Source of the DNA: Undaria pinnatifida
Taxonomy: Eukaryota > Sar > Phaeophyceae > Laminariales > Alariaceae
Reading direction: 5' to 3'
Length of the DNA stretch: 64,000 bases
NCBI GenBank assembly: GCA_012845835.1
Contig: JABAKD010000025.1
Span: 10,795,264-10,859,263 of the forward strand
The position numbers and the translations under genes were made by a program. The notes below the pieces were generated by a model. It ran no database searches, was not told the origin of the DNA, and saw only the letters and a program-made list of their open reading frames with translations. Positions 24,771-35,762 of the stretch are shown one piece after another; within the stretch, counting starts at the first letter, position 1; the number at the start of each line of letters is the position of its first letter.

Positions 24771-25530
24771 ATGAATACACTCCAGCTGTGAGATCGAAGA
24801 TTTTGTCGAAACTCATCTTTGCAAGCTGTGTGTGATACTCCGATCGCGCGTATTACGGGGTTTGTGTCGTCATTAACACGATATTAAGAAAAATAAATAT
24901 AACGCTCCACATGTGAGATCGAAGATAGTCGAAACTCATATTTGCAAACTGTGTGCGATACTGCGACCGCGCGTATTACGGTTTGTGTGTCCTCATTAAG
25001 GATATAGGTCGGCGACTCCCCTTGCAACTACAGTGTAGCTATATCAGGCTCAACAGGGTGATGTTTTTCAGTCTGTGCGCGAAAACTATAAAACCCGTTT
25101 TTGAGGGGGACAACATATGACAGCTGTGTGTGGAAGGAAATGCATCAGTTTGTCAAGTAAAGTGTATCCTGTAAGTCGTATAACCAGTGAGGGGAGGGCG
25201 GAGTTTTTAAGGGCGTGGAGGCATGCGTTTGAGCAAAACGGAGCGGAGATGGGGAGGGGGGGGGGGGGGGGGCGGGGGGGGGGGCGGGGTATCTCAACTT
25301 GTTGTGCGTGGAAACTATAAATCCTATAAAGAAAGGGATAAATCTGACGGTTTTGGAAGGAATGCACCAGTTTATCATGTATATATATGTGTGCTGTAAG
25401 TCGTGCAACCAGTGAGGAGAAGGCGGAGTGTTCGACGGGGTGGGGGGGGTGACAGCTTTAGGTCGCATAGATATACAAGGGGTTTCGCTATACGCGCGGT
25501 CCCAGGTCTAGGCGATGGTTGTGTGTTTTA
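24770..25530 (+). repeat. R1 repeat, forward tandem copies
   Basis: A short unit at 24775-24890, then a long unit from about 24895 to 25520 with GGTCGGCGACTCCCCTTGC, CAACAGGGTGATG, a poly-G block at 25257-25285 and the GTGCTAGGTCTAGGCGATGG-like end (here GGTCCCAGGTCTAGGCGATGG). Confidence 0.8.
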
Positions 25531-25984
25531 AGCCTGCGTGTTCGTTGAGATGGGCATTACATCACCCAATCACCTGTGGCTGAATTTGCAACGTGTGTGC
25601 CGTGTCTGTCACGCAGTTTGTGATCACAGAGCTCTTTCGTCACCACGAACACAGCGTTTTATAGAGCTGGATGTAGCCGGGTGGGGCGGTCAGATTAATG
25701 CGAACAACACCCTGCGTCGGTACAAGCTACTCGTATAAAATCTCTGTGCAGGGGGGCGGTCTACTTGGTTGACTTGTATTTCACTTGTGCATACCATTCA
25801 ACCTCAAAAATTGAGAAACTCAGTACGTACCAGGTACGTTTTACCCTTAACCAATCGGACATGGCACACAACCTGCGCATTGCTTGGTTGTAGCCGGTCA
25901 CCCCGGTCAGCAGTGCAGTGGTTGGCGCTATACCCTCTAACGCTATCTGCTTTATGGGGCGTCCTACACTCTTTTACTAAAAAT

Positions 25985-26041
25985 GAAACACGACTACTAC
26001 TACTACTGCTACTGCTACTACTAATACTACTACTACAACCA
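25985..26041. repeat. CTA/CTG trinucleotide microsatellite
   Basis: ACTACTACTACTACTGCTACT-type run, imperfect. Confidence 0.85.
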
Positions 26042-26087
26042 ATAGACAAGTAGGGTAAAAGGGTTACAAATGTTTACAAAATGTGTA

Positions 26088-26285
26088 CCACTTTTTTTTC
26101 TTCTTTTTTTTTGCACACACATCTACTTTTCAGCTGCTGCTGGACAAGCCGTGCGTGGTCACAGGTTTCGTCCCTTCCTCCCCCCCCCCCCCCCCCCCCC
26201 CCCCCCGGTTCTTGTCTTTTCAGTTTTCATCGCGCGTAGGGTTCGACAATCCCACTACTCGTCGATTTTTCATCGAGTGACGCAA
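26088..26285 (+). repeat. Interspersed repeat family G, copy with C27 tract
   Basis: Second copy of the family seen at 50577-50735. It differs by a pure C27 run at 26180-26206, where the other copy has a short C-rich stretch, which shows homopolymer expansion after dispersal. Confidence 0.6.
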
Positions 26286-26344
26286 ATTCACGCTCTCGCG
26301 CTCTCCGCAAGTCATTTTGTGCACATTAAAAGTCCCCACGAAAT

Positions 26345-26450
26345 TATACGAGTATGCACTCGGGGGAATTCGAACTCACGAAACCGACCTAGATGATGAT
26401 ATCAGGCTCGAGGGTAACCTTCGTATACGTCACCGGGGCGACCGGCTGAT
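26345..26450 (-). ncRNA. tRNA-like (SINE-type) segment, minus strand
   Basis: CGCCCCGGTGACGTATACG, GGTTACCCTCGAGCC and GTGAGTTCGAATTCCCCC in tRNA order with about 70 nt between boxes. Related to 9255-9350. Confidence 0.35.
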
Positions 26451-26469
26451 TTTAATTTTTTTTTCCATT

Positions 26470-26776
26470 ATGCGTGTGCTTCGATGGAGGTAGCACTCTT
26501 TCTTTGTCTGATTTTGTGAGTTTTTTGTGAGTTTTTTGTATGATTTAATGACGGAACCCGGAATCGTCGAAATTTCGTCCTTTTTTTTTTCCCATATCTT
26601 TCGTAGCCATATCTACGAGCCACGGGATTTTTATATAGTCTATACATACACGATGTGGACTTTACTTTGCGTCCAGCGGGGCATGTTTTTTTGGGAGCGG
26701 TCTTGAGCTCCTCCTGAAGCTAGAAGCCTCACTAAAAGAACAAAAATGGCGCGGCTCTACCGTAGTAGCATACGTC
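26470..26776. mobile_element. MITE-B copy, diverged
   Basis: ATGCGTGTGCTTCGATGGAGG start, GCTCTACCGTAGTAGCATACG end. The internal blocks CGAGCCACGGGATTTTTAT and GAGCGGTCTTGAGCTCC are kept. Confidence 0.7.
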
Positions 26777-26929
26777 TGCTCTTTTTAGCGTTGAAGCCCG
26801 GGCTTCATGGAAGGATATTCGATTTACATCGGAATGACATCTTGTACGCTAGGATGTTGTCGGAAGACAAAAGCAAAAAAATATAATAACAATACTAAAA
26901 ACTGCAAAGAAAGTAGGGCGTATATAACA

Positions 26930-27895
26930 CTACAATATTTGAAAAAAAAAAAAAAACACTCCACCTGTGAGATCGAATATTTTGTCGAAACTCATATTAT
27001 TTGCAATCTGTGTGTGATACTCCGATCGCGCGTATTACACGGGGTGTGTGTCCTCATTGAGAATATAGGTCGGCGACTCCCCTTGCAACTACAGTGTAGC
27101 TTGTACCAGGGTCAACAGGGTGATGTTTTTCAAACTGTGCGCGGAAACTCTAAAACCCGTTTCTGAGGGGGACAAAATCTGGCAGCTGTGGAAGGAAATT
27201 CATCTCAGTTTATCAAGTGAATACTGTGAGTCGAACAACCGGTGAGGGAAGGGCAGAGTTTTTAAGGATGTGGGGGCCAGGGTTTGATCAAGAGGGAGTG
27301 GGGGGGGGGGAGGGCAGCTCAATTCGTGCGTGGAAACTATAAATCCTATCCTGTAAGTCGTACAACCAGTAAGGAGAGGGCGGAACGTTCGAGGGGATGG
27401 GGGTGGGGGGGGGTGGGGGAGGGGGGAAGAGGGAGGGGGGGGGGGGGGCGAAAGGGTTTCTTAAACAACATCTTAAGGTCGCATATATGTAGGGGTTTGC
27501 TATACGCGTGGTGCTAGGTCTAGGCGATGGTGCGGGTGGTGAGAAAGGAGGGGCCGTTGCGGGGGGGGAGAGGGTTGCAGCAGCGGCATGGATGGCTCTA
27601 GAAAGATAATGAGGTGATATAAAGTGCATGGAAGTGTTTATTGCTCTGGCAGATTTCGAAATAGGTGGGGCTTTTGAGCAAGAGGGAGCGGGAAAAAAAA
27701 GGGGGGGCGGGGGGAGGGGGGGTTCAGGGGGGGGTTCGGGGGGGGGTTCGGCGGAGGGGGAGGGTTTTCACGAGGTTTAGGTCACATACAATATACAAAT
27801 GCACTCCAGCTGTGAGATCGAAGATTTGGTCGAAACTCATCTATCTTTGGAAGCTTTTGCGTGATACTCCGATCGCGCGTATTACGCATAAATGT
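26930..27895 (+). repeat. R1 repeat, long copy plus a trailing short unit
   Basis: Starts at an A-rich run then CACTCCACCTGTGAGATCG. Holds all long-form blocks up to GGCTCTAGAAAGATAATGAGG (27590), more G-rich sequence, and a further unit start at 27795 (CACTCCAGCTGTGAGATCG). Confidence 0.8.
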
Positions 27896-28201
27896 AGGGG
27901 CTAGCCATGCAATATACCGCATCGAAGACTGGGGCCACAAAAGGATGCAAGCAGCCACGCACCAGACAATTAACAACCAGTGGGGGAAGGGGCAAAGGAA
28001 ATAAGAGGAAGGACAAACTGAATCAGAAAGGTCCATAATAAGGGGGGGAACAACTCGAAACGGAGAGGGAGGTAAACAGGACGGCACGAGAAAATGAAAC
28101 ACAAGCACGACCCCGTCAACCAGCATCTGCCAGGTATTGTAAATAGCAGCAGCGACGCAGACGAAGCCATCCCACTATGAGTTAACGACCAGCACAAGAC
28201 T

Positions 28202-28446
28202 GATTCTACGATAGCCCCCTCCGAAACCAGCGATTTTGTTCAACGAACGTTTCATGGCTGCCCGATACAAGGAAGGACCCTATTGAAAATGAAGTATCCA
28301 TATACTTTCTTGCGTGCAAAGGTCTATCGGTCGATGACGTCGGGATGTCGAGGGACACCACATTTCAGGAGATACGACCGGGAGCTGGTTTTGAAACCGG
28401 CGATTTCGTTCGAGAAAAGTTGGGGGGGCTACCGCCATAGAACGAC
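28202..28446 (+). mobile_element. MITE-C copy
   Basis: GATTCTACGATAGCCCCCTC start, AACGTTTCATGGCTGCCCG, GATGACGTCGGGATG, GGGGGGGCTACCGCCATAGA end. Confidence 0.75.
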
Positions 28447-28487
28447 CCAACAAAACCGTTACTTACTTACAAAGGACGGTCATTCTA

Positions 28488-28732
28488 AACGGTGGTAGGT
28501 AGCCCGCCCCAGCTTTTTTTTGACGAATTCGCCGGTTTTGAAGCCAGCTCTTCTCGCACGTCATCGTTCGATGGTCCATTCCAACAAGCAAGAAATTATT
28601 TGAGCATATGTTTGTTTTTTCGTTATATATATAGCATATTTTTTCTCGTCGTTGGGCAGGCATGATGATGATGAAACGTTCCGTGAAAGAAAATCGCTGT
28701 TTTTTGGGAGGGGCTACTGACTACTGCCGTAG
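28488..28732 (-). mobile_element. MITE-C copy, inverted relative to 28202
   Basis: The complement carries GATTCTACGGCAGTAG, CAGCGATTTTCTTTCACGG, AACGTTTCATCATC, CGATGACGTGCGAG and GGGCGGGCTACC. Forms a tail-to-tail inverted pair with the previous copy across a 41-bp gap. Confidence 0.7.
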
Positions 28733-28929
28733 AATCAGTCGCACATGTGATTGTTGTGTCGTCGTTATCGAATCACATTAAACCAATATTTCTCACCGCT
28801 TTAAAACCGTTGACGCACACGTGTTTGGAGTGAATTTTCCTATCTATCTACCTGTGTTCATAAAGTAAGTGGAAGTTTGGCTTATTATGCGGGAGTATTT
28901 GATTCGAAAACATGTCGTAATATGGATAT

Positions 28930-29045
28930 TATAAAATAAAGAGGACACATAACCCGTAATACGCGCGATCGGAGCATCACACACCGCTTGCAAATATGAG
29001 TTTCGACGAAACACTCGATCACACAGCTGGAGTGTATTTTCATTT
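28930..29045 (-). repeat. R1 short reverse copy
   Basis: ACACATAACCCGTAATACGC, GATCGGAGCATCACACACC and CACACAGCTGGAGTGTATTT: the short, roughly 140-bp form. Confidence 0.8.
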
Positions 29046-29275
29046 TTTTTTTATTAAAATAATATTTATATTGTTTCGCGTTGTTTTCTTTTCTGTCGTT
29101 TTTTCTCTTATTTTCTCCTTTTTTAAAAAGTTTTTTTTCATGGTCTGGCTTGTTTTGTTGTGTCCTCGTACCCGGTACGCTAGCACTTCGCTTGCTTTAC
29201 CTAGATGAATTGCGACGGTTTGGTGACTGTGGCCACAGAATTTACACCTCTTCAGGATGAACCAGCACGGGCTCC

Positions 29276-29318
29276 GTTGGGCAGAAAGAACGGTGTGATG
29301 TGAAGACAACACACGCTA
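29276..29318 (+). repeat. Interspersed repeat H, second copy
   Basis: GTTGGGCAGAAAGAACGGTG followed by GTGAAGACAACACAC; see 12573. Confidence 0.5.
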
Positions 29319-29319
29319 T

Positions 29320-30790
29320 AATAAGAGCACTCATTATTACACCTAATCATATGTCGCGAAAAAAGTAACGGTGGATATCTTAGATCAGATATCTGTTGTT
29401 GGTAGTAACAATCTTTTGGTTGAAGTTTGCTTGAATATATTTCGTCTTTTCTTCCAAAATGTGATTTCAAAAGAAATTATGTGTTTGTAAAGCCAACCAC
29501 CAGCGAAGGCACAAAGCCGCCTCCGCGACAAGTACATATTATGATATATGTGAGTGGTTGTTTAACCAACGGCCAACGATAGTCAGCAGTCGCACTTGAC
29601 CTCAGTAGCGAGCTTACCGCTTTTTCGACAATATGTTTGACGCACTCTGTGTACAAGACGAAGGGGGTTTCACCCTACATCTTGGGTTAGAGTTAGCCTA
29701 GCTAGGGTATATAATTCAAAGCGAGCTCGCATGTCAACCATTTTCTCGAAAAAGCTGTAAGGTGCCCCCGTTGACCTGGTAGCTGCTATAATTACAAGGT
29801 CTCTGCGCTGACGCGCATCGCCAAGTTAACGCGATTCCATGACCATCGGACGATAGAATGGCCGGTCGGTGCGAATTACTTTTTTGTGGTTGGGTCGAAA
29901 CGAATATATGATAGCCCTCATTTCTTACCTGATGCCTACGTGAGTACATAACACAGCGCTGACGATTGACACCGGAACGCAACAACAAAATAAAATGCAA
30001 TGTCAAGACCTATTCTACAGCACTACTAGTCCATTGGTGTATTTACAATCCATCTGACAATTCGATGTGCTGCGCGAGTCACAAAACAATGCCAAACATG
30101 CTGGAAATTTAGACTGCTACTGACGTCAAAAAAAGCGTATAGTAAGTACATGCACGACAACGAAGACGTGGAGCACTCCAAAAAGCACGCCGCGCGGAAA
30201 CCAAGATATTTCTACTCTACAATATACCTGTTGTTGGTGCATATCCGACTAACGCGACAGCCAACTCTCCGCCCCCGAGCGTTTCCAAATAAACATCGAC
30301 GCAAAACCCGTTATTCGTACAATGTGTCCACTACCAGGTACTACTGTCATATTCATAGATATTGATACGAAAGGATGCAACTACTACTATTACTACTAAT
30401 AATACCACACGCGCGTTCCGACGCACAGAAGAAGGCTGGTGTTTCTTGTTGGCCGATGCTGTCGTCCGACAGTACGGGGAGGTGACCCCGTGCCGTCTCG
30501 CTCCATTCGCTGTACTTACGGTAGCGCTACGTTCAATGCCTAATCCGAACCCGTAAGAGCAACCATAGAGTAGTAGTGGTTAGTAGTAGTGGTATAATAG
30601 ACGTCACTCCGTGGGTGGTGCAGGCATGTACCAGCTGGGGATACAGGCCGTATGTACCGGCAACTGTTGTACCTGTGGTGTAGCACTACTTCATGTACTG
30701 CGCCGCTTCATATTGTTCCCGACTGCGCCAAAACAACTGCAACTCAGGCGTTTCATCAGACAACCCCGGCACTACTTTACCGCCAGCACA
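29320..30790. other. No gene recognised
   Basis: Short open frames only. Confidence 0.5.
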
Positions 30791-30793
30791 GAA

Positions 30794-31246
30794 CATGCGG
30801 GCTACATACGATAGAGGTGCACAACGTTTCTTTCCGAGGTTTCTCGCTGTAGGAGGTTAAGACACGATAGGCATGTCAGTCTTAACTCAAAACGGATTTA
30901 TTTGGAGAAGAAAACAAAAATCCTGACTGGATGAAATATCCGGCGTTCTAGGTATAGAGCGAGAACCATGCAAATATATTTATGTAGACTATATAAGCTA
31001 CACTGGTAGTTGTAAGGGGGGGGCGCCGACCTATATCCTTAATGAGGACACACAGCTCGTAATACGCGCGATCGGAGTATCACACACAGCTTGCCAAGAT
31101 GAGTTTCGACGAAATCTTCGATCTCACAGCTGGAGTGTATATTCATTTTTTATAATATATATTTCCGACGACTTTGGGGTAAGGAGCCCCGTCATTCAGA
31201 TAAAATTTCAGCCAAAAAAAGGTATACCTCTATCGTAGCACGCGTC
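30794..31246. mobile_element. MITE-B copy split by an R1 insertion
   Basis: Left half (ATACGATAGAGGTGCACAAC to GAACCATGCAAATATATT, about 30974) and right half (ATTTCCGACGACTTTGGGGT to CTATCGTAGCACGCGTC) are the two parts of one element. R1 sits between them, so R1 moved after MITE-B. Confidence 0.85.
30975..31165 (-). repeat. R1 short reverse copy nested in MITE-B
   Basis: Spans CTACACTGGTAGTTGTAAGG to GCTGGAGTGTATATTC. Its ends, read inward, are TACACTSSAG-like inverted matches, so the short form may itself be a small TIR element. The AT-rich flank ATATATT occurs at both sides and may be the target duplication. Confidence 0.8.
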
Positions 31247-31849
31247 AGAAAGATCACTATGACAGTGCTACCACCGCCGTTCAGCAAATGATTTGGCGGC
31301 CTGCGTGCTCGTTGCGGTTCATTACATGGCCAAATCATGTTGCTGTATCGGAAATTCGTATCCCTGTATCGTTGTTTGCTAACACAGAGCTCGTCTCTCT
31401 ATTAACAAGTCGGGTCTTCACAGCGAACATTTGAAGAATAAAAACTGACGATTGCAGCTTCCTTCATACGAAGCAACCCGCGGGCTGCTTGAAACATGTT
31501 GTAGCTGACGACAATGTTCCGCTCGAAGTCCAATGCAAGTACACGAAAGACGCACGCACGCGCACAGCTTGCACTGCCCTGCGCTGCATGCCCCCACCAA
31601 GATACAAACGCGTTAATACTTTGTTTATGGTTGTACACATGGTGCTCAATGCCAGAGATGAACAGAAGACGGAGTGGCAACAATGATGGAAGACGTTGAT
31701 GTATACAGCAGCCTCGTGCTCGTCAGCACTACCGGGGGAATCGCAGGGAGCACCAGGGGAACAGCGTCAGCAGACTGCACGGGGTTCTCGATGAGCTCGG
31801 GAAGCGACACGGGAAAGGGGATGAAGCCGTCATCGAGGTCAATACTTCT

Positions 31850-32370
31850 ACCAAAGTTTGAGTAGACAATAGTATCCAGATCCATCACTCCTAACCCTGA
31901 GACGTCCGTTCGCTAAGGTCACGCTTATACCTTCATCTTCAGTCACGAAGCCTTCTCCTCGCGTGTGTGCAGCGCTTAAGGGAAAAGGGTTGAAAGCCAA
32001 GTCGGGGACGTAAGCCACCTTCTCCAGCCTAACTGTGTGACACCTCCTTCCTTGTTGGTAAAAACTACAGTCAGCGACCCCGTAACCCTCAACACGCCAA
32101 TCAGAGAATCGTTCCAAATCTTAGCCTTGTCCTCGGATGAATGCAAGTCATAAAGCACGTCAGCGGATCTAGAACGTAAAAGGTGGCACAACTATCAGCT
32201 ATCCACTTCTATGTACCGTCCTCATTCTGGTCGCGCCCTCCTATCGCATCTCTCTTTCCGAGCTTACCAACCGTCAGGCCCTCCATAAACTCACCAGAGC
32301 TAATCTGAGACTTCTACGCGGTGGGGACGTGTGCGGTTCAATCAAACCACCGATGATCTGGCTCCAGGCA
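31850..32370 (-). pseudogene. Reverse-strand copia gag/protease fragment
   Basis: The minus strand gives a zinc-knuckle-like CHRCLEPDH, then KWIADSCATFYVLDP (decayed protease D-S-G-A motif) and EKVAYVPDLAFNPFPLSAAH, the conserved end of the protease leading to pre-integrase. It has frameshifts. Different in sequence from copies 1 and 2, so a second copia lineage; it abuts the truncated LTR of copy 1. Confidence 0.7.
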
Positions 32371-32408
32371 TCTGTGACCTTTGTTTAGCACGTCGTCGTA
32401 CTTCCTCC

Positions 32409-32608
32409 TTCGGTTAGCATAATCGCTGTCAGCGCCAGCCCCTGCGACGACGCCAGGTCATATCGCCGCATACGCCAATGGGTTATGACCCTCGTCTACA
32501 GCGCGGTGCGCACATATCAGGAGTCTTCGACGAGACGTCTTCAAGGGTTTCTGTAATCGAGAGCATTGCAACAAAGGACTGGCATCAAACACGGCACTGT
32601 CAGCTTTG
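32409..32608 (+). repeat. Truncated 5' LTR of copia copy 1
   Basis: Matches the last part of the copy 2 LTRs (TCGGTTAGC, GCCAGCCCCTGCGACGACGCC and CAGCTTTGGAAGTTTGAAAA at the end). The upstream 450 bp of the LTR are missing. Confidence 0.75.
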
Positions 32609-32868
32609 GAAGTTTGAAAAGTTATTCGGGTCAACACTTTTGACAGTGGCTTGTATGTTAGATTGATCAATAGATTGAAGCCACTTTGCTCTGGTGGTCG
32701 AGCCCGTCTCGGTCGCGTTTTGCTGTCAGGAAGGATAGCCTTGTATCTACGCGCCGACCTCGCCATTGAAGCATTGTACTTTGCGTTTGCTCTTCTTGCG
32801 GGTTTGACAATAGTGCGGAGTAATTACCGTACTTCATGAGGCGTCGCAAATTGCACTACCGCCGCTTG

Positions 32869-33450
32869 AGCCTGCACCAGCTGCAGCATCGACGGCATAG
32901 GCAGTGCACGTCTGTCATTCGAACACGGGTCGTGAAATGACTCGAGAGGTTCAGGTGAGCTTGCACCAGTTGCAGCATCGACGGCATATTACAGCATCAT
33001 CTGTAGCATATCTCGGCCAGTATTTTAACAATGTAGATACTATTTAGGTTTTGGTCACAATTCATGTTTGGGTTAGACACGGACCTCTCCCAAGGAGGAG
33101 TCGTACAATACATTAGGGTGCATGCCACATACATACATCGTAGCACGTGTCGAACTCGTGTACGAAGGCCACAGAGCTTCATCTGGTCCTCCAAATCGCA
33201 AATTGAAGTCTATCCATTCCCGGAAGGAATTATTCTTCCCCCAGTGCTATGGGTGTAGACTACATTGTTAGTATGCTATCATTGTAGTGCGCCTCAGTGA
33301 TTCGGACACGGGTCGAAAAACAATTCGAGACGGTCAGCTGAGCCTGCACCAGCTACAGCATAGACGGCACGGGTATTGCACGTCAGAGGACCGCGGTGCA
33401 CCAGAAGTAGCATAGACGGCACGGGAAGTCTACGTCAGAACGAAAGGGCA
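32869..33450 (+). repeat. Leader minisatellite of copia copy 1
   Basis: GCCTGCACCA / CATCGACGGCA / TGCACGTC units as in copy 2, split by an unrelated insert at about 32995-33290 that starts AGCATCATCTGTAGC and includes CATCGTAGCACGTGTCG. Confidence 0.6.
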
Positions 33451-33536
33451 CAGGCCGAGTTTTGCAAACGCGGGGCGTGTCCTTTAGAGGTCTGCACAAG
33501 GATTGCAGGTAGATTTTTACAACCCCTTTACGTCCA

Positions 33537-34337
33537 TTGCTGAGCGTGAGGAACCGTCATCAAAAACCCACAGCGAACAACTTTCACATTGTCCTGAAAC
33601 AAATATATAACACTTCGACGGCAAAAGGGCGGACGGCTTTCTTGAATGGAGTTTCGACAGTCATGCCAGTCTCAGCATATACAAGAAAGAGCCATGTTCA
33701 ACATCGTTCAAGGGCAAGAGCGACCGTAGGAGACGGACGAAAGTCAGGCCACCGCCCGCGCAACGGGGGATACCGCCAACTAGGATCTATTCAGCATACT
33801 GCTATTTTCAACGGGCGGTCCATCCTTCTGCATCGTTCGAAGATTCGAGGGCACGACACTCGAGGGCAGCGCAGCATATGGACATCAAGCGAGGGCGGCG
33901 CTTCGCTGCGCGAGAAGTTCAAATGGAGCTCGAGCGAAGCGATTCGCGCGGTTCATTCAAAAATAAACAACACGCGAAAGCGTTCAGAGCAGGACCCTAA
34001 CGAGTATGTTTACATAATGGATAGCAACCGGGACCAGCTCAACACGTGCGACCAACCACAGGGTCCAACATATCGCCAGTATGAGGATATTTTTACTTCA
34101 AGCTTTACCGCCGTTGTATATTGCAGTTTGCCAAGCCCACTGGGGAGAGAGGAGTTCGACCTTGCCGATATACGGCGTATGATGGCGGCCATTGGCGACG
34201 CAGACAACCTGGGCCACTCAAGTTCTGGTTCATTCTTGGGTATCGCGGGACGTGTTGACGCCATGCAGGCGATGACCCGTGCTCGCATTGACATCAAGTG
34301 CCACATTTTGTGGTCGTGTCGGTTACTTCAGCAGTAA
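33537..34337 (+). pseudogene. Copia gag remnant (copy 1)
   Basis: 266 open codons, partly out of frame at the start. From about 33890 it matches copy 2 gag (ASLREKFKWSSSEAIRAVHSK, NEYVYIMDSNRDQLN, FDLADIRRMM). The C-terminal zinc-knuckle residues are mostly lost. Confidence 0.75.
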
Positions 34338-34760
34338 GTGCCCCCCACGCGTCAAGCAACAGCAGTAAAATGATAGACACCAGCCGCAGCAGCGTGAAGA
34401 AGAGCATAACAACCTACGCAGACAGCACCATATAAACGGTGGAGGCGGGCGAGGCCCCGTGTGGGGCTCATGCCATAACCCCAACCACCCATTGCGACGC
34501 CTACTGCCGCGCCAGGGGGTGCAAACGAGCTGACGTCAACGCTTTGCTTCCACTGGGCCTGCGTGGATAAACGAAATCTGCAGCGCCTACGATCTTCCAG
34601 AAGAGGACGACCAGCCGGAACGCCCCTACGTCACCTTCACAGCGACGGAGGTGCATCCTGCGGACGTAATTGCCGAGGGCCGCCGCCACAAGGAGGAAAC
34701 CTGGCCATTCGTCTCGCTGTCAGCATCGCGTCCTCGGCCATTTGAGGAGCGCGCTACGCC

Positions 34761-34880
34761 CGGTATCTCACTCGGAGGTCGGTAAAAAACGGACCTTTCC
34801 TACATGTACGGGGAGACAGACGGTATCTCACTCGGAGGTCGGTGAAAAACGGACCTTTCCTACATGTACGGGGAGACGGA
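34761..34880 (+). repeat. 60-bp tandem duplication inside copia copy 1
   Basis: 34761-34820 and 34821-34880 are near-identical (CGGTATCTCACTCGGAGG start; two differences). Copy 2 has a single unit at the matching place (about 40284), so this arose after the copies separated. Confidence 0.9.
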
Positions 34881-34940
34881 CGGTGAGGACGAATAGATGT
34901 ACGGTATGGCCCCGATGGAACCAGAACCAGCCGAGATCGA

Positions 34941-35762
34941 GTGCACACCGCACGAGAGCGCCGGCGAAATGTTGTTATTGTTATAATCTACAGCCGAACC
35001 TCAGGCCACTATTTCGACGATATCATCATCCCCGATCGCAAGCATCGTTCACAAAACTACCCCTCCTTCAGTACCCCTCGTACGATTCTATCGGCTCGAG
35101 GAGCTCCGCTGGACGGCACAGCGGAGGGTGTATTTCAAGGCCTCATCACTGTCGACTACGAAGAGAAGCACCTCGCGCGGATCGAAATCCTAACTGTGCC
35201 TGGCACTGGGCGCTATATTTCCTCGGTAAAAAGAGCAGCAAGAAAGAGCACCGCTTCGATGTTCGATGTCAGCAAACCTAGGCTGGAAAAGGACGATATC
35301 ACAGCTCCACTTCGAGGAGAGAACGGCGATCTTTATTCCATCAAGCTAGACCTCAGGGCGGGTGGATATGCAGGAAAGAAGCTGGGGATAAATGTGGTGG
35401 CCAATGCCCAAGTGCGGCACCGGCAACTGGGTCACCTCGACAAACGCAGCTTTGAGCTCATGAATAGAAAGAACGGCAACGGGGTCGCATTTAACAGTTT
35501 TGTTGCGGCCTGTGACGTCTGTCTGTTTGGGAAAAGCCGTAAGCTGGCTCACTCTCGGAAAGCCAAACACGCCAGCATCAATGCGCCCTTTCAGCTCGTG
35601 TACGGAGACCTCATGGCCCCCTTCAAGCCGACAGGTCATGGAGAATACAAGTTTGTCAGCAAGATCACCGACCAGTTCACCAAGTGGATCGCGGTTTACC
35701 TTCTCTGCAGCGAAGATCTAGCCCTTAAAAATTTTCTACTGACTCGAACAAGCAGCTGCTGA
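34941..35762 (+). pseudogene. Copia protease/pre-integrase/integrase start (copy 1)
   Basis: 273 open codons: a degraded protease site (SRTSGHYFDD instead of the D-S-G motif), then GENGDLYSIKLDL, RHRQLGHLDKRS with CDVC zinc-finger residues, and YGDLMAPFKPTGHGEYKF with the first integrase Asp. It ends just past the deletion junction. Confidence 0.8.
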
